A stretch of 6,363 bases of DNA from an uncultured Clostridia bacterium. Its GTDB lineage: Bacteria > Bacillota > Clostridia > Oscillospirales > Acutalibacteraceae. The first letter of the stretch is position 1. Every line of letters begins with the position of its first letter. Below, in pieces: positions 1 through 4,663 of the stretch. Where the stretch lies: positions 1-6,363 of the forward strand of contig CAMVNL010000152.1 of assembly GCA_947168785.1 (NCBI GenBank). Direction: 5' to 3'. The translations under genes and the position numbers were made by a program. Below the pieces are notes generated by a model. It worked only from the letters and a program-made list of their open reading frames with translations, ran no database searches and was not told the origin of the DNA.

Positions 1-2
1 GG

Positions 3-425
3 AACGTCATCAGCATGGCCTGTCACAGGGCGATGGAAATGGGCCTTTCCAACGTCCTGTTTTTGCAGGGCGGGGCGGAACTGCTGCAAAAATACATCCC
101 TTCCGGCAGCATCGGCCGCATCTATCTGAATTTCTCCTGCCCTTATCCCAAGGCGACCTACGCCAACCGGCGGCTGACCAACCCCAAATACCTGGAGATC
201 TATCGGGACATCTGCGCCGAAGGGGCGGAGATCCACCAGAAAACCGACAATATGCACTTTTTTGAATACTCCATCGAGCAGTTCACCGCGGCGGGCTACA
301 AGCTGAAAAACGTTTCGCTGGACCTGCACGCCAGCGATTTTGAGGGCAACATTGTCACGGAGTACGAAAACCGCTTCGCCTCCATGGGAATGCCCATCTA
401 CCGGCTGGAGGCCTATCGCGACTGA
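3..425 (+). CDS. trmB: tRNA (guanine-N7-)-methyltransferase TrmB, C-terminal part (5' end outside window)
   Basis: TrmB transfers a methyl group from S-adenosylmethionine to N7 of guanine 46 in the variable loop of tRNA. About 140 residues are visible; the reading frame is open to the left edge, so the first ATG at 15 is internal and the N-terminal SAM-binding half is missing. Family landmarks in order are NV.FL (the strand before the tRNA-binding part), IYLNFSCPYPK (usually NFSDPWPK), NRRLT, HQKTDN, FFEYS, LDLHASDFEGNIVTEYE and GMPIYRLEA near the C terminus, which closely follow Bacillus-type TrmB. The aspartate of the usual SDPWPK motif is a cysteine here, and the position matching E. coli His151 is a tyrosine; the following RR and the KTDN and TEYE motifs are intact. 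The gene ends 75 bases before the next one, with no clear intrinsic terminator between them. Family assignment is firm; activity is inferred. Confidence 0.93.
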   Translation, partial: NVISMACHRAMEMGLSNVLFLQGGAELLQKYIPSGSIGRIYLNFSCPYPKATYANRRLTNPKYLEIYRDICAEGAEIHQKTDNMHFFEYSIEQFTAAGYKLKNVSLDLHASDFEGNIVTEYENRFASMGMPIYRLEAYRD

Positions 426-441
426 ACCCGTTAGCCTCCAT

Positions 442-470
442 TCATATTCCGGACATGTTCCGCATATCCT
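442..470 (+). promoter_or_regulatory. Putative sigma-E (mother-cell sporulation) promoter of the SipL-like gene
   Basis: TCATATT at 442-448 fits the Bacillus sigma-E -35 consensus KMATATT at all seven positions. After a 14-base spacer, CATATCCT at 463-470 fits the -10 consensus CATACAHT at six of eight positions. The predicted start would be near 477, a few bases before the ribosome binding site at 488. Known sipL genes are transcribed in the mother cell under sigma-E, so the position makes biological sense. The call rests on one consensus match read by eye. Confidence 0.5.
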
Positions 471-487
471 GTAACGAACAACGAAAT

Positions 488-492
488 AGGAG
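488..492 (+). promoter_or_regulatory. Ribosome binding site that fixes the start at 501
   Basis: AGGAG at 488-492 lies 8 bases before ATG 501. A longer frame could open at GTG 492, but that codon overlaps this Shine-Dalgarno sequence and would have no site of its own, so ATG 501 is preferred. Confidence 0.8.
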
Positions 493-500
493 TGCGATCA

Positions 501-1991
501 ATGGAACTGGAATTTGCGACGGTCAAAGAACTGAAGCTGTTTGACAGCGCGGTGCGGGAGCAGCCCATCGAGGCGGACCTGGTGCTGCCGGAATACTATC
601 CGCCCATCGGGCGGATCCTGAAATGCTTTGCCGCTCCCTCGGAAGAGGCGGTCACCTTTGCGGAGGGCCGCGTCAGCGTGGCGGGGGCGGCATCGCTGCG
701 TCTTCTTTACGCCGACGGCGAGAACCGCCTGCACTGCTTTCAGACGGAGACGAAATACACCAAGATCCTGCAGACGGATTGCCGCTGCGAACAGGCTGCC
801 GTCAGGGTCACCCAGGACGTGCGCTCCGTCGCCTGCCGTGCGCTGGGCCCCAAACGGGTCGAAATCAAAGCCTCCGTCGCCGTCCGGGCGGAATTGCTGG
901 GCGTGGCCGATCATTCGGTCGTCACCGGCGCCGACTCGCAGGTGCAGCTGCTCACACAAAAAACGGAATGCTGTGAGCCGGCCTGCGTCCATTGTCGGGA
1001 GTTTACCGATAGCGACACGGCCCGGTTTGAAGCTTCCGGCCGCCTGACCGCAGTCGTTTCCGTTTCCGCCGTTCCCCTGCCGGAAAAGACGGAGGCGGTC
1101 AGCAACAAGCTGCTGTTACGCGGCCGTACGCTGGTGACGGCCGTCTGCGCCGCTGAGGACGGCGCTGTGACGCAGGTTGAGTGCAGCGTGCCCTTCAGTG
1201 AGGTGCTGGATTGCTACGGCGTCAGTGAAGAGACCGACTGCCGCGTGGTCTTCTCCCGCTGTGAGGCGGAGGTGACCTTGCCGGAGGACGGCGGGGGAGA
1301 CGCGGAGGTGACGGTCCGCAATAAAGTGCTGATCGTCGCGTCCTCTCAGAAGGAACTTCGCTGCGCCACCGACGCCTATACGCTCGCCTGCGAAGCGGAG
1401 CACTCCTTCTGCGAACTGGCCCCCGCCCGCTCGATTGCGGTCCTTACAGAAGAAGAAATGATCAGTGCCGAAGCGGAGGCAGACGAAGAGGCAGCTTCCG
1501 TGCAGTCCGTGTTTGTCACCGACCTGTCCTGGGCGGTCTCCGGAGGCCCGGAGGGCGACAGCGCAGAAGGAACGCTCTGCTTCAACGCCCTTTGCCGCGA
1601 CGCGGAGGGACGGTTTTCCCTGACGTCCAGAACCGTCACCTTCGGCCATCGTTTTTCCGCCGGTCTTCGCTGCGTCGTGTGCGAAGCCGCCGTGAAAAAT
1701 CCCACAGGGGAGCGGTCGTCGGACGGCAAGCTCCGCTTCGGCTGCGCGCTGGTCTTTACCGTGCTGACGGCGTCCGGCGAGCGCCTGCGGATGCTGACCG
1801 GGCTGAAAGAAGGGGAGAAGGCCGCTGCTCCACGGCAGGAAAGGGCGGTGGTCTACTTCGCGGAAAAGGGAGAGCGCCTGTGGGATATTGCGAAGGAAAA
1901 CCGCACCTCCGTTGAGGCGATCCGGGCGATGAATTCGCTGACTGGCGACGTGATCGAAAACGACGCCCGCCTGATTTTCTCCGGCTGCTGA
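501..1991 (+). CDS. SipL-like spore morphogenesis protein (SPOCS/DUF3794 domains plus C-terminal LysM)
   Basis: This 496-residue protein has the build of clostridial SipL, which binds the coat ATPase SpoIVA on the forespore surface and is needed for coat assembly. An N-terminal SPOCS (DUF3794) signature LVLPEYYPPIGRIL sits at residues 27-40, followed by beta-rich SPOCS-like segments at roughly 20-130, 200-290 and 330-430. A LysM domain fills the last ~48 residues (RLWDIAKENRTSVEAIRAMN, then a final IFSGC). In SipL the LysM domain makes the main contact with SpoIVA. There is no signal peptide or membrane segment, which fits a mother-cell cytosolic protein. It contains 23 cysteines, including ECCEPACVHC around the first inter-domain region and a C-terminal Cys. 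A sigma-E-like promoter precedes it and a terminator follows, suggesting a single-gene transcript. Related SPOCS/LysM proteins that are not SipL exist, so I give no symbol. Confidence 0.85.
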   Translation: MELEFATVKELKLFDSAVREQPIEADLVLPEYYPPIGRILKCFAAPSEEAVTFAEGRVSVAGAASLRLLYADGENRLHCFQTETKYTKILQTDCRCEQAAVRVTQDVRSVACRALGPKRVEIKASVAVRAELLGVADHSVVTGADSQVQLLTQKTECCEPACVHCREFTDSDTARFEASGRLTAVVSVSAVPLPEKTEAVSNKLLLRGRTLVTAVCAAEDGAVTQVECSVPFSEVLDCYGVSEETDCRVVFSRCEAEVTLPEDGGGDAEVTVRNKVLIVASSQKELRCATDAYTLACEAEHSFCELAPARSIAVLTEEEMISAEAEADEEAASVQSVFVTDLSWAVSGGPEGDSAEGTLCFNALCRDAEGRFSLTSRTVTFGHRFSAGLRCVVCEAAVKNPTGERSSDGKLRFGCALVFTVLTASGERLRMLTGLKEGEKAAAPRQERAVVYFAEKGERLWDIAKENRTSVEAIRAMNSLTGDVIENDARLIFSGC

Positions 1992-2014
1992 ACGAAAAAC
2001 GTTATCAGAACGAT

Positions 2015-2050
2015 CCGGTTGACCGCTTTGCGTCAGCCGGAGTTTTTATT
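2015..2050 (+). terminator. Intrinsic terminator after the SipL-like gene
   Basis: CCGGTTGAC (2015-2023) pairs with GTCAGCCGG (2032-2040), giving a 9-bp stem with one G-U pair, an 8-base loop, and then AGTTTTTATT. It lies 24 bases after the stop codon and separates the spore gene from the metal operon. Confidence 0.8.
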
Positions 2051-2060
2051 GGTGTCCGGC

Positions 2061-2109
2061 TGTTTGATTCCGGTAGCGCGGCACCTCAGTGCCGCTATTG
2101 GTACAAACA
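2061..2109 (+). repeat. Long imperfect hairpin in the intergenic region
   Basis: TGTTTG (2061-2066) pairs with CAAACA (2104-2109). A small internal loop follows, then CCGGTAG (2070-2076) pairs with CTATTGG (2095-2101) using two G-U pairs. A two-base bulge (2077-2078) precedes CGGCAC/GTGCCG (2079-2084 with 2089-2094), closed by a CTCA loop. An alternative register pairs GCGGCAC (2078-2084) perfectly with GTGCCGC (2089-2095). The two G-U pairs favour an RNA read from the + strand. No T-run follows, so it is not an ordinary terminator. Function is unknown; it could be a dispersed palindromic repeat, a processing site or part of a small RNA. Confidence 0.5.
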
Positions 2110-2133
2110 ACATATCAGATTGTTTTTCCGGTC

Positions 2134-2148
2134 AGATAACGGTTATCT
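2134..2148 (+). promoter_or_regulatory. Perfect 7-1-7 inverted repeat, candidate Fur/Zur-family operator (distal)
   Basis: AGATAAC-G-GTTATCT is a perfect 7-1-7 palindrome. It agrees with the classical Fur-family 7-1-7 pattern TGATAATnATTATCA at 10 of 14 positions. It overlaps a weak possible promoter: TTGTTT at 2120-2125, an 18-base spacer, and TATCTT at 2144-2149; TATAAA at 2149-2154 is an alternative -10. Repression by occlusion would be possible there. The next gene downstream is the metallochaperone at 2428. Which metalloregulator binds, if any, cannot be told. Confidence 0.4.
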
Positions 2149-2202
2149 TATAAAAAACGGTTGATTGGCCTGAATCCGATTTAAAAGCAATATTGTTTCA
2201 TG

Positions 2203-2250
2203 GCGGCACTGATGCGCCGCGCTGCCGCACTACCCCATGGGGAAGTTTTT
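2203..2250 (+). promoter_or_regulatory. Possible transcription attenuator or leader structure
   Basis: GCGGCA (2203-2208) can pair with TGCCGC (2223-2228). Alternatively GCGGC (2203-2207) can pair with GCCGC (2216-2220), so two exclusive folds exist. Immediately after is the perfect palindrome CCCCATGGGG (2233-2242), flanked by ACT (2229-2231) and AGT (2244-2246) and then TTTTT (2246-2250). It would matter only for transcripts starting upstream, such as from the weak distal promoter near 2120-2150. The terminal stem is short and its tight CATG loop makes a terminator only weakly plausible. Confidence 0.22.
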
Positions 2251-2336
2251 CAAGCAGTCGGTAACATCTCGATAAATTGCTAATATGTCATTCCGTTGTC
2301 TTGATTCCGCCGCTGGCGGTGTGGACTATTTTTTGG

Positions 2337-2359
2337 AAATTGAGAATAAATTTCAATTT
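2337..2359 (+). promoter_or_regulatory. Inverted repeat, candidate Fur/Zur-family operator (proximal)
   Basis: AAATTGA (2337-2343) and TCAATTT (2353-2359) form a perfect inverted repeat with a 9-base spacer. The core TGAGAAT-A-AATTTCA (2341-2355) matches the Fur-type 7-1-7 pattern TGATAATnATTATCA at 11 of 14 positions. It ends 5 bases before the -35 of the promoter reading into the COG0523 gene. COG0523 metallochaperones of Firmicutes are often under Zur, which supports a zinc-responsive role. It is less like the B. subtilis Zur box (TCGTAATnATTACGA) than the Fur box. Confidence 0.45.
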
Positions 2360-2364
2360 GGGTA

Positions 2365-2392
2365 TTGTTTTATCTGAAAAAGGTGCTAAAAT
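2365..2392 (+). promoter_or_regulatory. Vegetative-type promoter of the metallochaperone operon
   Basis: TAAAAT at 2387-2392 (5 of 6 matches to TATAAT) is preceded by TGC at 2384-2386, an extended -10 element. TTGTTT at 2365-2370 is a weak -35 with a 16-base spacer. The predicted start near 2399 leaves a leader of about 30 bases with the ribosome binding site at 2414. Confidence 0.55.
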
Positions 2393-2413
2393 ATAGAGGA
2401 TAAAAAGCAGAAA

Positions 2414-2419
2414 AAGGAA
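2414..2419 (+). promoter_or_regulatory. Ribosome binding site that fixes the start at 2428
   Basis: AAGGAA at 2414-2419 lies 8 bases before ATG 2428. An in-frame ATG at 2419 overlaps this site and so is an unlikely start; it would add only Met-Arg-His. Confidence 0.7.
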
Positions 2420-2427
2420 TGAGACAC

Positions 2428-3654
2428 ATGACGAAAATTGATATTTTTTCAGGATTTCTCGGCGCGGGCAAAACCACGCTGATCAAAAAGCTGATCGCCG
2501 ACAGCTACAAGGGCGAAAAGCTGGTGCTGATCGAAAACGAGTTCGGTGAGATCGGCATCGACGGTGGTTTTTTGCAGGACGCCGGCATTGAGATCACCGA
2601 AATGAACTCCGGCTGCATCTGCTGCTCGCTGGTGGGCGACTTCCGCGAGGCGCTTCATCAGGTGCTGGAGCAGTTCAGACCCGACCGTATCATCATCGAG
2701 CCCTCCGGCGTCGGCAAGCTGTCCGACGTGATCCGCGCCGTCAGCAGCGTCGCCTCCGACGACGTGAAGCTGAACGCCTTCACCACCGTGGTGGATGCGG
2801 GCAAGTGCAAGATGTATATGAAAAACTTCGGCGAATTCTTCAACGATCAGGTGGAGCACGCCGGCACCGTGATCATGAGCCACGCGGATTCCGTCAGCGC
2901 GGACAAGCTCTCCGCTGCCGTGGCGCTGGTGCGGGAGAAGAACCCCACCGCCGTTATTGTGACCACGCCCATCTTCCAGCTGGACGGCGAAACGCTGCTT
3001 TCCGCCATCGAGCGGGAGGATACGCTGGCCGCCGCCATCGAGCACCTGAAGCAGGAGCATGAGGATGAGGAGCACGAGCATCACCATCATCATCACGACG
3101 ATGACGATGACGACGAGCACGAGCACCATCACCACCATCACCACGACGATGATGATGACGATGACGACGAGCATGAGCACCATCATCACCACCACGACGA
3201 TGATGATGACGATGACGACGAGCACGAGCATCATCACCACCACCACGACGACGATGATGACGATGACGACGAGCACGAGCACCATCACCACCATCATCAC
3301 GACGATGATGATGACGACGAAGAAGAGTGCTCCTGCGGCTGCCATCACGATCACGACCACCATCACCATCATCATGCGGATGAGGTGTTCACCAGCTGGG
3401 GCGTGGAGACCACGAAGAAGTTTACCAAAGAATTCATTGCCGACCTGCTGGATGAGCTCTGCGACGAGGGCCGCTTCGGCGTGGTGCTGCGCGCCAAGGG
3501 CATTGTGGAGGCCGAGGACGGAACCTGGATCCACTTTGACTATACCCCCGGCGAATCCGACGTGCGCACCGGTTCCGCGGGCCTTACCGGCCGTCTGTGC
3601 GTGATCGGCTCCAAGCTTAATGAAGAGAATATAGTCAAGGCGTTTGAAATTTGA
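2428..3654 (+). CDS. COG0523 (CobW/ZNG1-type) metallochaperone GTPase with giant His/Asp-rich linker
   Basis: COG0523 proteins are P-loop GTPases that bind Zn, Co or Ni and hand the metal to client enzymes. In this 408-residue protein the G domain shows Walker A GFLGAGKTT (9-17), ENEFGE (36-41), the metal motif CICC (63-66) and EPSGVG (91-96). The guanine-specificity motif, normally NKxD, reads SHAD (151-154). Residues 211-316 form a linker of about 47 His and 39 Asp: five EHE-H6/7-D6/8 units, then EEE, CSCGC and a His-rich tail. Residues 318-408 are the CobW C-terminal domain (FTSWGVETTKKF onward). Without the linker the length (~302) is normal for the family. It is the first gene of a pair: its TGA stop overlaps the next gene's ribosome binding site, with 11 bases between genes. 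A Fur-family-like operator and promoter lie upstream. Zinc is the likeliest metal given family and context, but nickel or cobalt is possible. It is not called cobW because no cobalamin genes are visible. Confidence 0.9.
   Translation: MTKIDIFSGFLGAGKTTLIKKLIADSYKGEKLVLIENEFGEIGIDGGFLQDAGIEITEMNSGCICCSLVGDFREALHQVLEQFRPDRIIIEPSGVGKLSDVIRAVSSVASDDVKLNAFTTVVDAGKCKMYMKNFGEFFNDQVEHAGTVIMSHADSVSADKLSAAVALVREKNPTAVIVTTPIFQLDGETLLSAIEREDTLAAAIEHLKQEHEDEEHEHHHHHHDDDDDDEHEHHHHHHHDDDDDDDDEHEHHHHHHDDDDDDDDEHEHHHHHHDDDDDDDDEHEHHHHHHHDDDDDDEEECSCGCHHDHDHHHHHHADEVFTSWGVETTKKFTKEFIADLLDELCDEGRFGVVLRAKGIVEAEDGTWIHFDYTPGESDVRTGSAGLTGRLCVIGSKLNEENIVKAFEI
3070..3327 (+). repeat. In-frame tandem repeat, ~51-bp unit, encoding EHE-His-Asp blocks
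   Basis: Five units begin at 3070, 3115, 3169, 3220 and 3271. The first four are 45, 54, 51 and 51 bases; the last is 48 bases plus a GAA-GAA-GAG tail. Each encodes Glu-His-Glu, six or seven His, then six or eight Asp. His counts are 6,7,6,6,7 and Asp counts 6,8,8,8,6. Units 3 and 4 are the same length and differ at four bases, all third-position T/C changes. All unit lengths are multiples of three, so expansion or contraction keeps the frame. Confidence 0.95.
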
Positions 3655-3658
3655 GGAG
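3653..3658 (+). promoter_or_regulatory. Ribosome binding site overlapping the upstream stop codon
   Basis: GAGGAG at 3653-3658 starts inside the TGA stop (3652-3654) of the upstream gene and lies 7 bases before ATG 3666. This decides the start against TTG 3651 and suggests translational coupling of the two metal genes. Confidence 0.8.
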
Positions 3659-3665
3659 TGAGCGT

Positions 3666-4607
3666 ATGGAAACACCGGTATATCTCTTTTCCGGTTTCTT
3701 AGAGAGCGGAAAAACGCTGTTTATTCAGGATACGCTGGAGGACAAGCGGTTCAATTCCGGCGAAAAGACGCTGCTGCTGGTATGCGAGGAGGGGGAGGAG
3801 GAATACGATCCCTCTAAATTCAGCGGCCAAAACGTCAAAATCGAGGTGCTGGATTCTCAGGAGGAGCTGAACGAGGAAAACCTCAAAAAGCTGGCGGCCG
3901 CCTGCCGCGCCGAGCGCGTCATGGTGGAATACAACGGCATGTGGCAGATTCAGGATTTCTACGATAATATGCCAGAGAACTGGGTGCCCTATCAGGACAT
4001 GGTCTTCTTTGACGGCAATACCTTCCTGAATTACAACGCCAATATGCGCCAGCTGGTGGTGGATAAGCTCTCCGACGCGGACGTGGTGGTGTTCAACCGT
4101 ATCCCCAAGGGGACGGACACCATGCCCTTCCATAAGATCGTGCGCGCCACCTCCCGCCGGACGGATATCCTCTATGAATTCCGGGACGGCACGCTGATTC
4201 CCGACGAGATCGAGGATCCGCTGCCATTTGATATCAACGCGCCGGTGATTGAGATCGAGGATAAGGATTTCGCGCTGTTCTACCGGGACCTGACCGAAAA
4301 CCTCAAGAATTATAAGGATAAGACCGTGAAGTTCAAGGGGATCGCGGCAGTGGACGCCAAATTCCCGGATAAGACCTGCGCCATCGGCCGCCATATCATG
4401 ACCTGCTGCGCGGCGGATATCACCTATTGCGGGCTGGTGGCCAAGCTTCGCCCCGAAGACCACCCGGTGAACTCCGGCTGGTACACCATTACGGCTAAAA
4501 TCGACATCCGCTTCTCCCGCCTTTACGGCAAAAAAGGCCCGGTGCTGTATATTACCGATATGCAGAAGGCTGTGGAACCGGAGGAGCAGGTCGCCACGTT
4601 CTATTGA
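3666..4607 (+). CDS. CobW-like P-loop protein fused to TIGR03943/DUF1980-like C-terminal domain
   Basis: This 313-residue protein has no signal peptide or membrane segment. Its N-terminal ~205 residues follow the COG0523 fold plan: VYLFSGFLESGKT contains a P-loop (10-17), LLLVCEEGEEEYD occupies the place of ENEFGE, VEYNG (87-91) replaces EPSG, and VVVFNR (140-145) stands at the NKxD strand. The CICC metal motif is absent. From about residue 206, NYKDKTVKFKGI followed by GRHIMTCCAADITYCGLV (241-258) resembles the C-terminal domain of the TIGR03943/DUF1980 (YcgQ-type) family. That family is normally a membrane protein found with an ArsP-like permease and COG0523 genes. The key residues seen are Cys247, Cys248 and Asp251. 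The gene is coupled to the His-rich COG0523 gene, so the two probably act together in metal handling. The function is uncharacterised; GTP hydrolysis and metal binding by the CC motif are inference. Confidence 0.75.
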   Translation: METPVYLFSGFLESGKTLFIQDTLEDKRFNSGEKTLLLVCEEGEEEYDPSKFSGQNVKIEVLDSQEELNEENLKKLAAACRAERVMVEYNGMWQIQDFYDNMPENWVPYQDMVFFDGNTFLNYNANMRQLVVDKLSDADVVVFNRIPKGTDTMPFHKIVRATSRRTDILYEFRDGTLIPDEIEDPLPFDINAPVIEIEDKDFALFYRDLTENLKNYKDKTVKFKGIAAVDAKFPDKTCAIGRHIMTCCAADITYCGLVAKLRPEDHPVNSGWYTITAKIDIRFSRLYGKKGPVLYITDMQKAVEPEEQVATFY

Positions 4608-4631
4608 TTGTCGGCGGCAGCAGAATCCCGT

Positions 4632-4645
4632 TTGAAACGTTTTGA
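4632..4645 (+). promoter_or_regulatory. Weak LacI/CcpA-type operator candidate before the GH2 gene
   Basis: The perfect 8-base palindrome AAACGTTT (4635-4642) has the central CG of LacI-family operators. Aligned on this CG, 4632-4645 matches a cre-type pattern TGWAARCGYTWNCA at 11 of 14 positions, but the outer TG and CA are imperfect. It lies just before the ribosome binding site at 4651-4656. No convincing promoter is visible in the 56-base gap. Confidence 0.2.
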
Positions 4646-4663
4646 AAATAAGGAGAGAACACT

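Noticed and set aside
492..500. GTG 492 as the start of the SipL-like protein
   Set aside because: The codon overlaps the Shine-Dalgarno sequence AGGAG; ATG 501 is properly spaced from it.
2200..2283. 27-codon small ORF starting at ATG 2200
   Set aside because: It has no ribosome binding site and runs through the palindromic sequences, so coding is not supported.
2307..2334. Hairpin CCGCC-GCT-GGCGG followed by TTTTTT as a terminator
   Set aside because: The T-run begins 9 bases after a 5-bp stem, too far for a normal intrinsic terminator, and it lies just before the operon promoter.
2100..2420. Cobalamin or other metal riboswitch in the leader of the COG0523 gene
   Set aside because: I could not find a B12-box or any conserved riboswitch core; only local hairpins and palindromes are seen.
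3070..3327. CRISPR-like regularly spaced repeat
   Set aside because: The units are contiguous, in frame and code for His/Asp blocks; there are no unique spacers.
3059..3604. Thr/Met/Ser-rich + frame through the repeat array
   Set aside because: It is a frame-shifted reading of the CAY/GAY repeats with no ribosome binding site and no recognisable domain.
2449..3675. 408-codon open frame on the - strand opposite the metallochaperone
   Set aside because: Its Met/Val/Ile runs are simply the reverse of the His and Asp codon blocks. The + strand has a ribosome binding site, family motifs and an operon context.
4629..4643. CGTTTGAAACG plus TTTT as a terminator after the metal pair
   Set aside because: Only about four pairs can form with a three-base loop, and the T-run is short; too weak to call.
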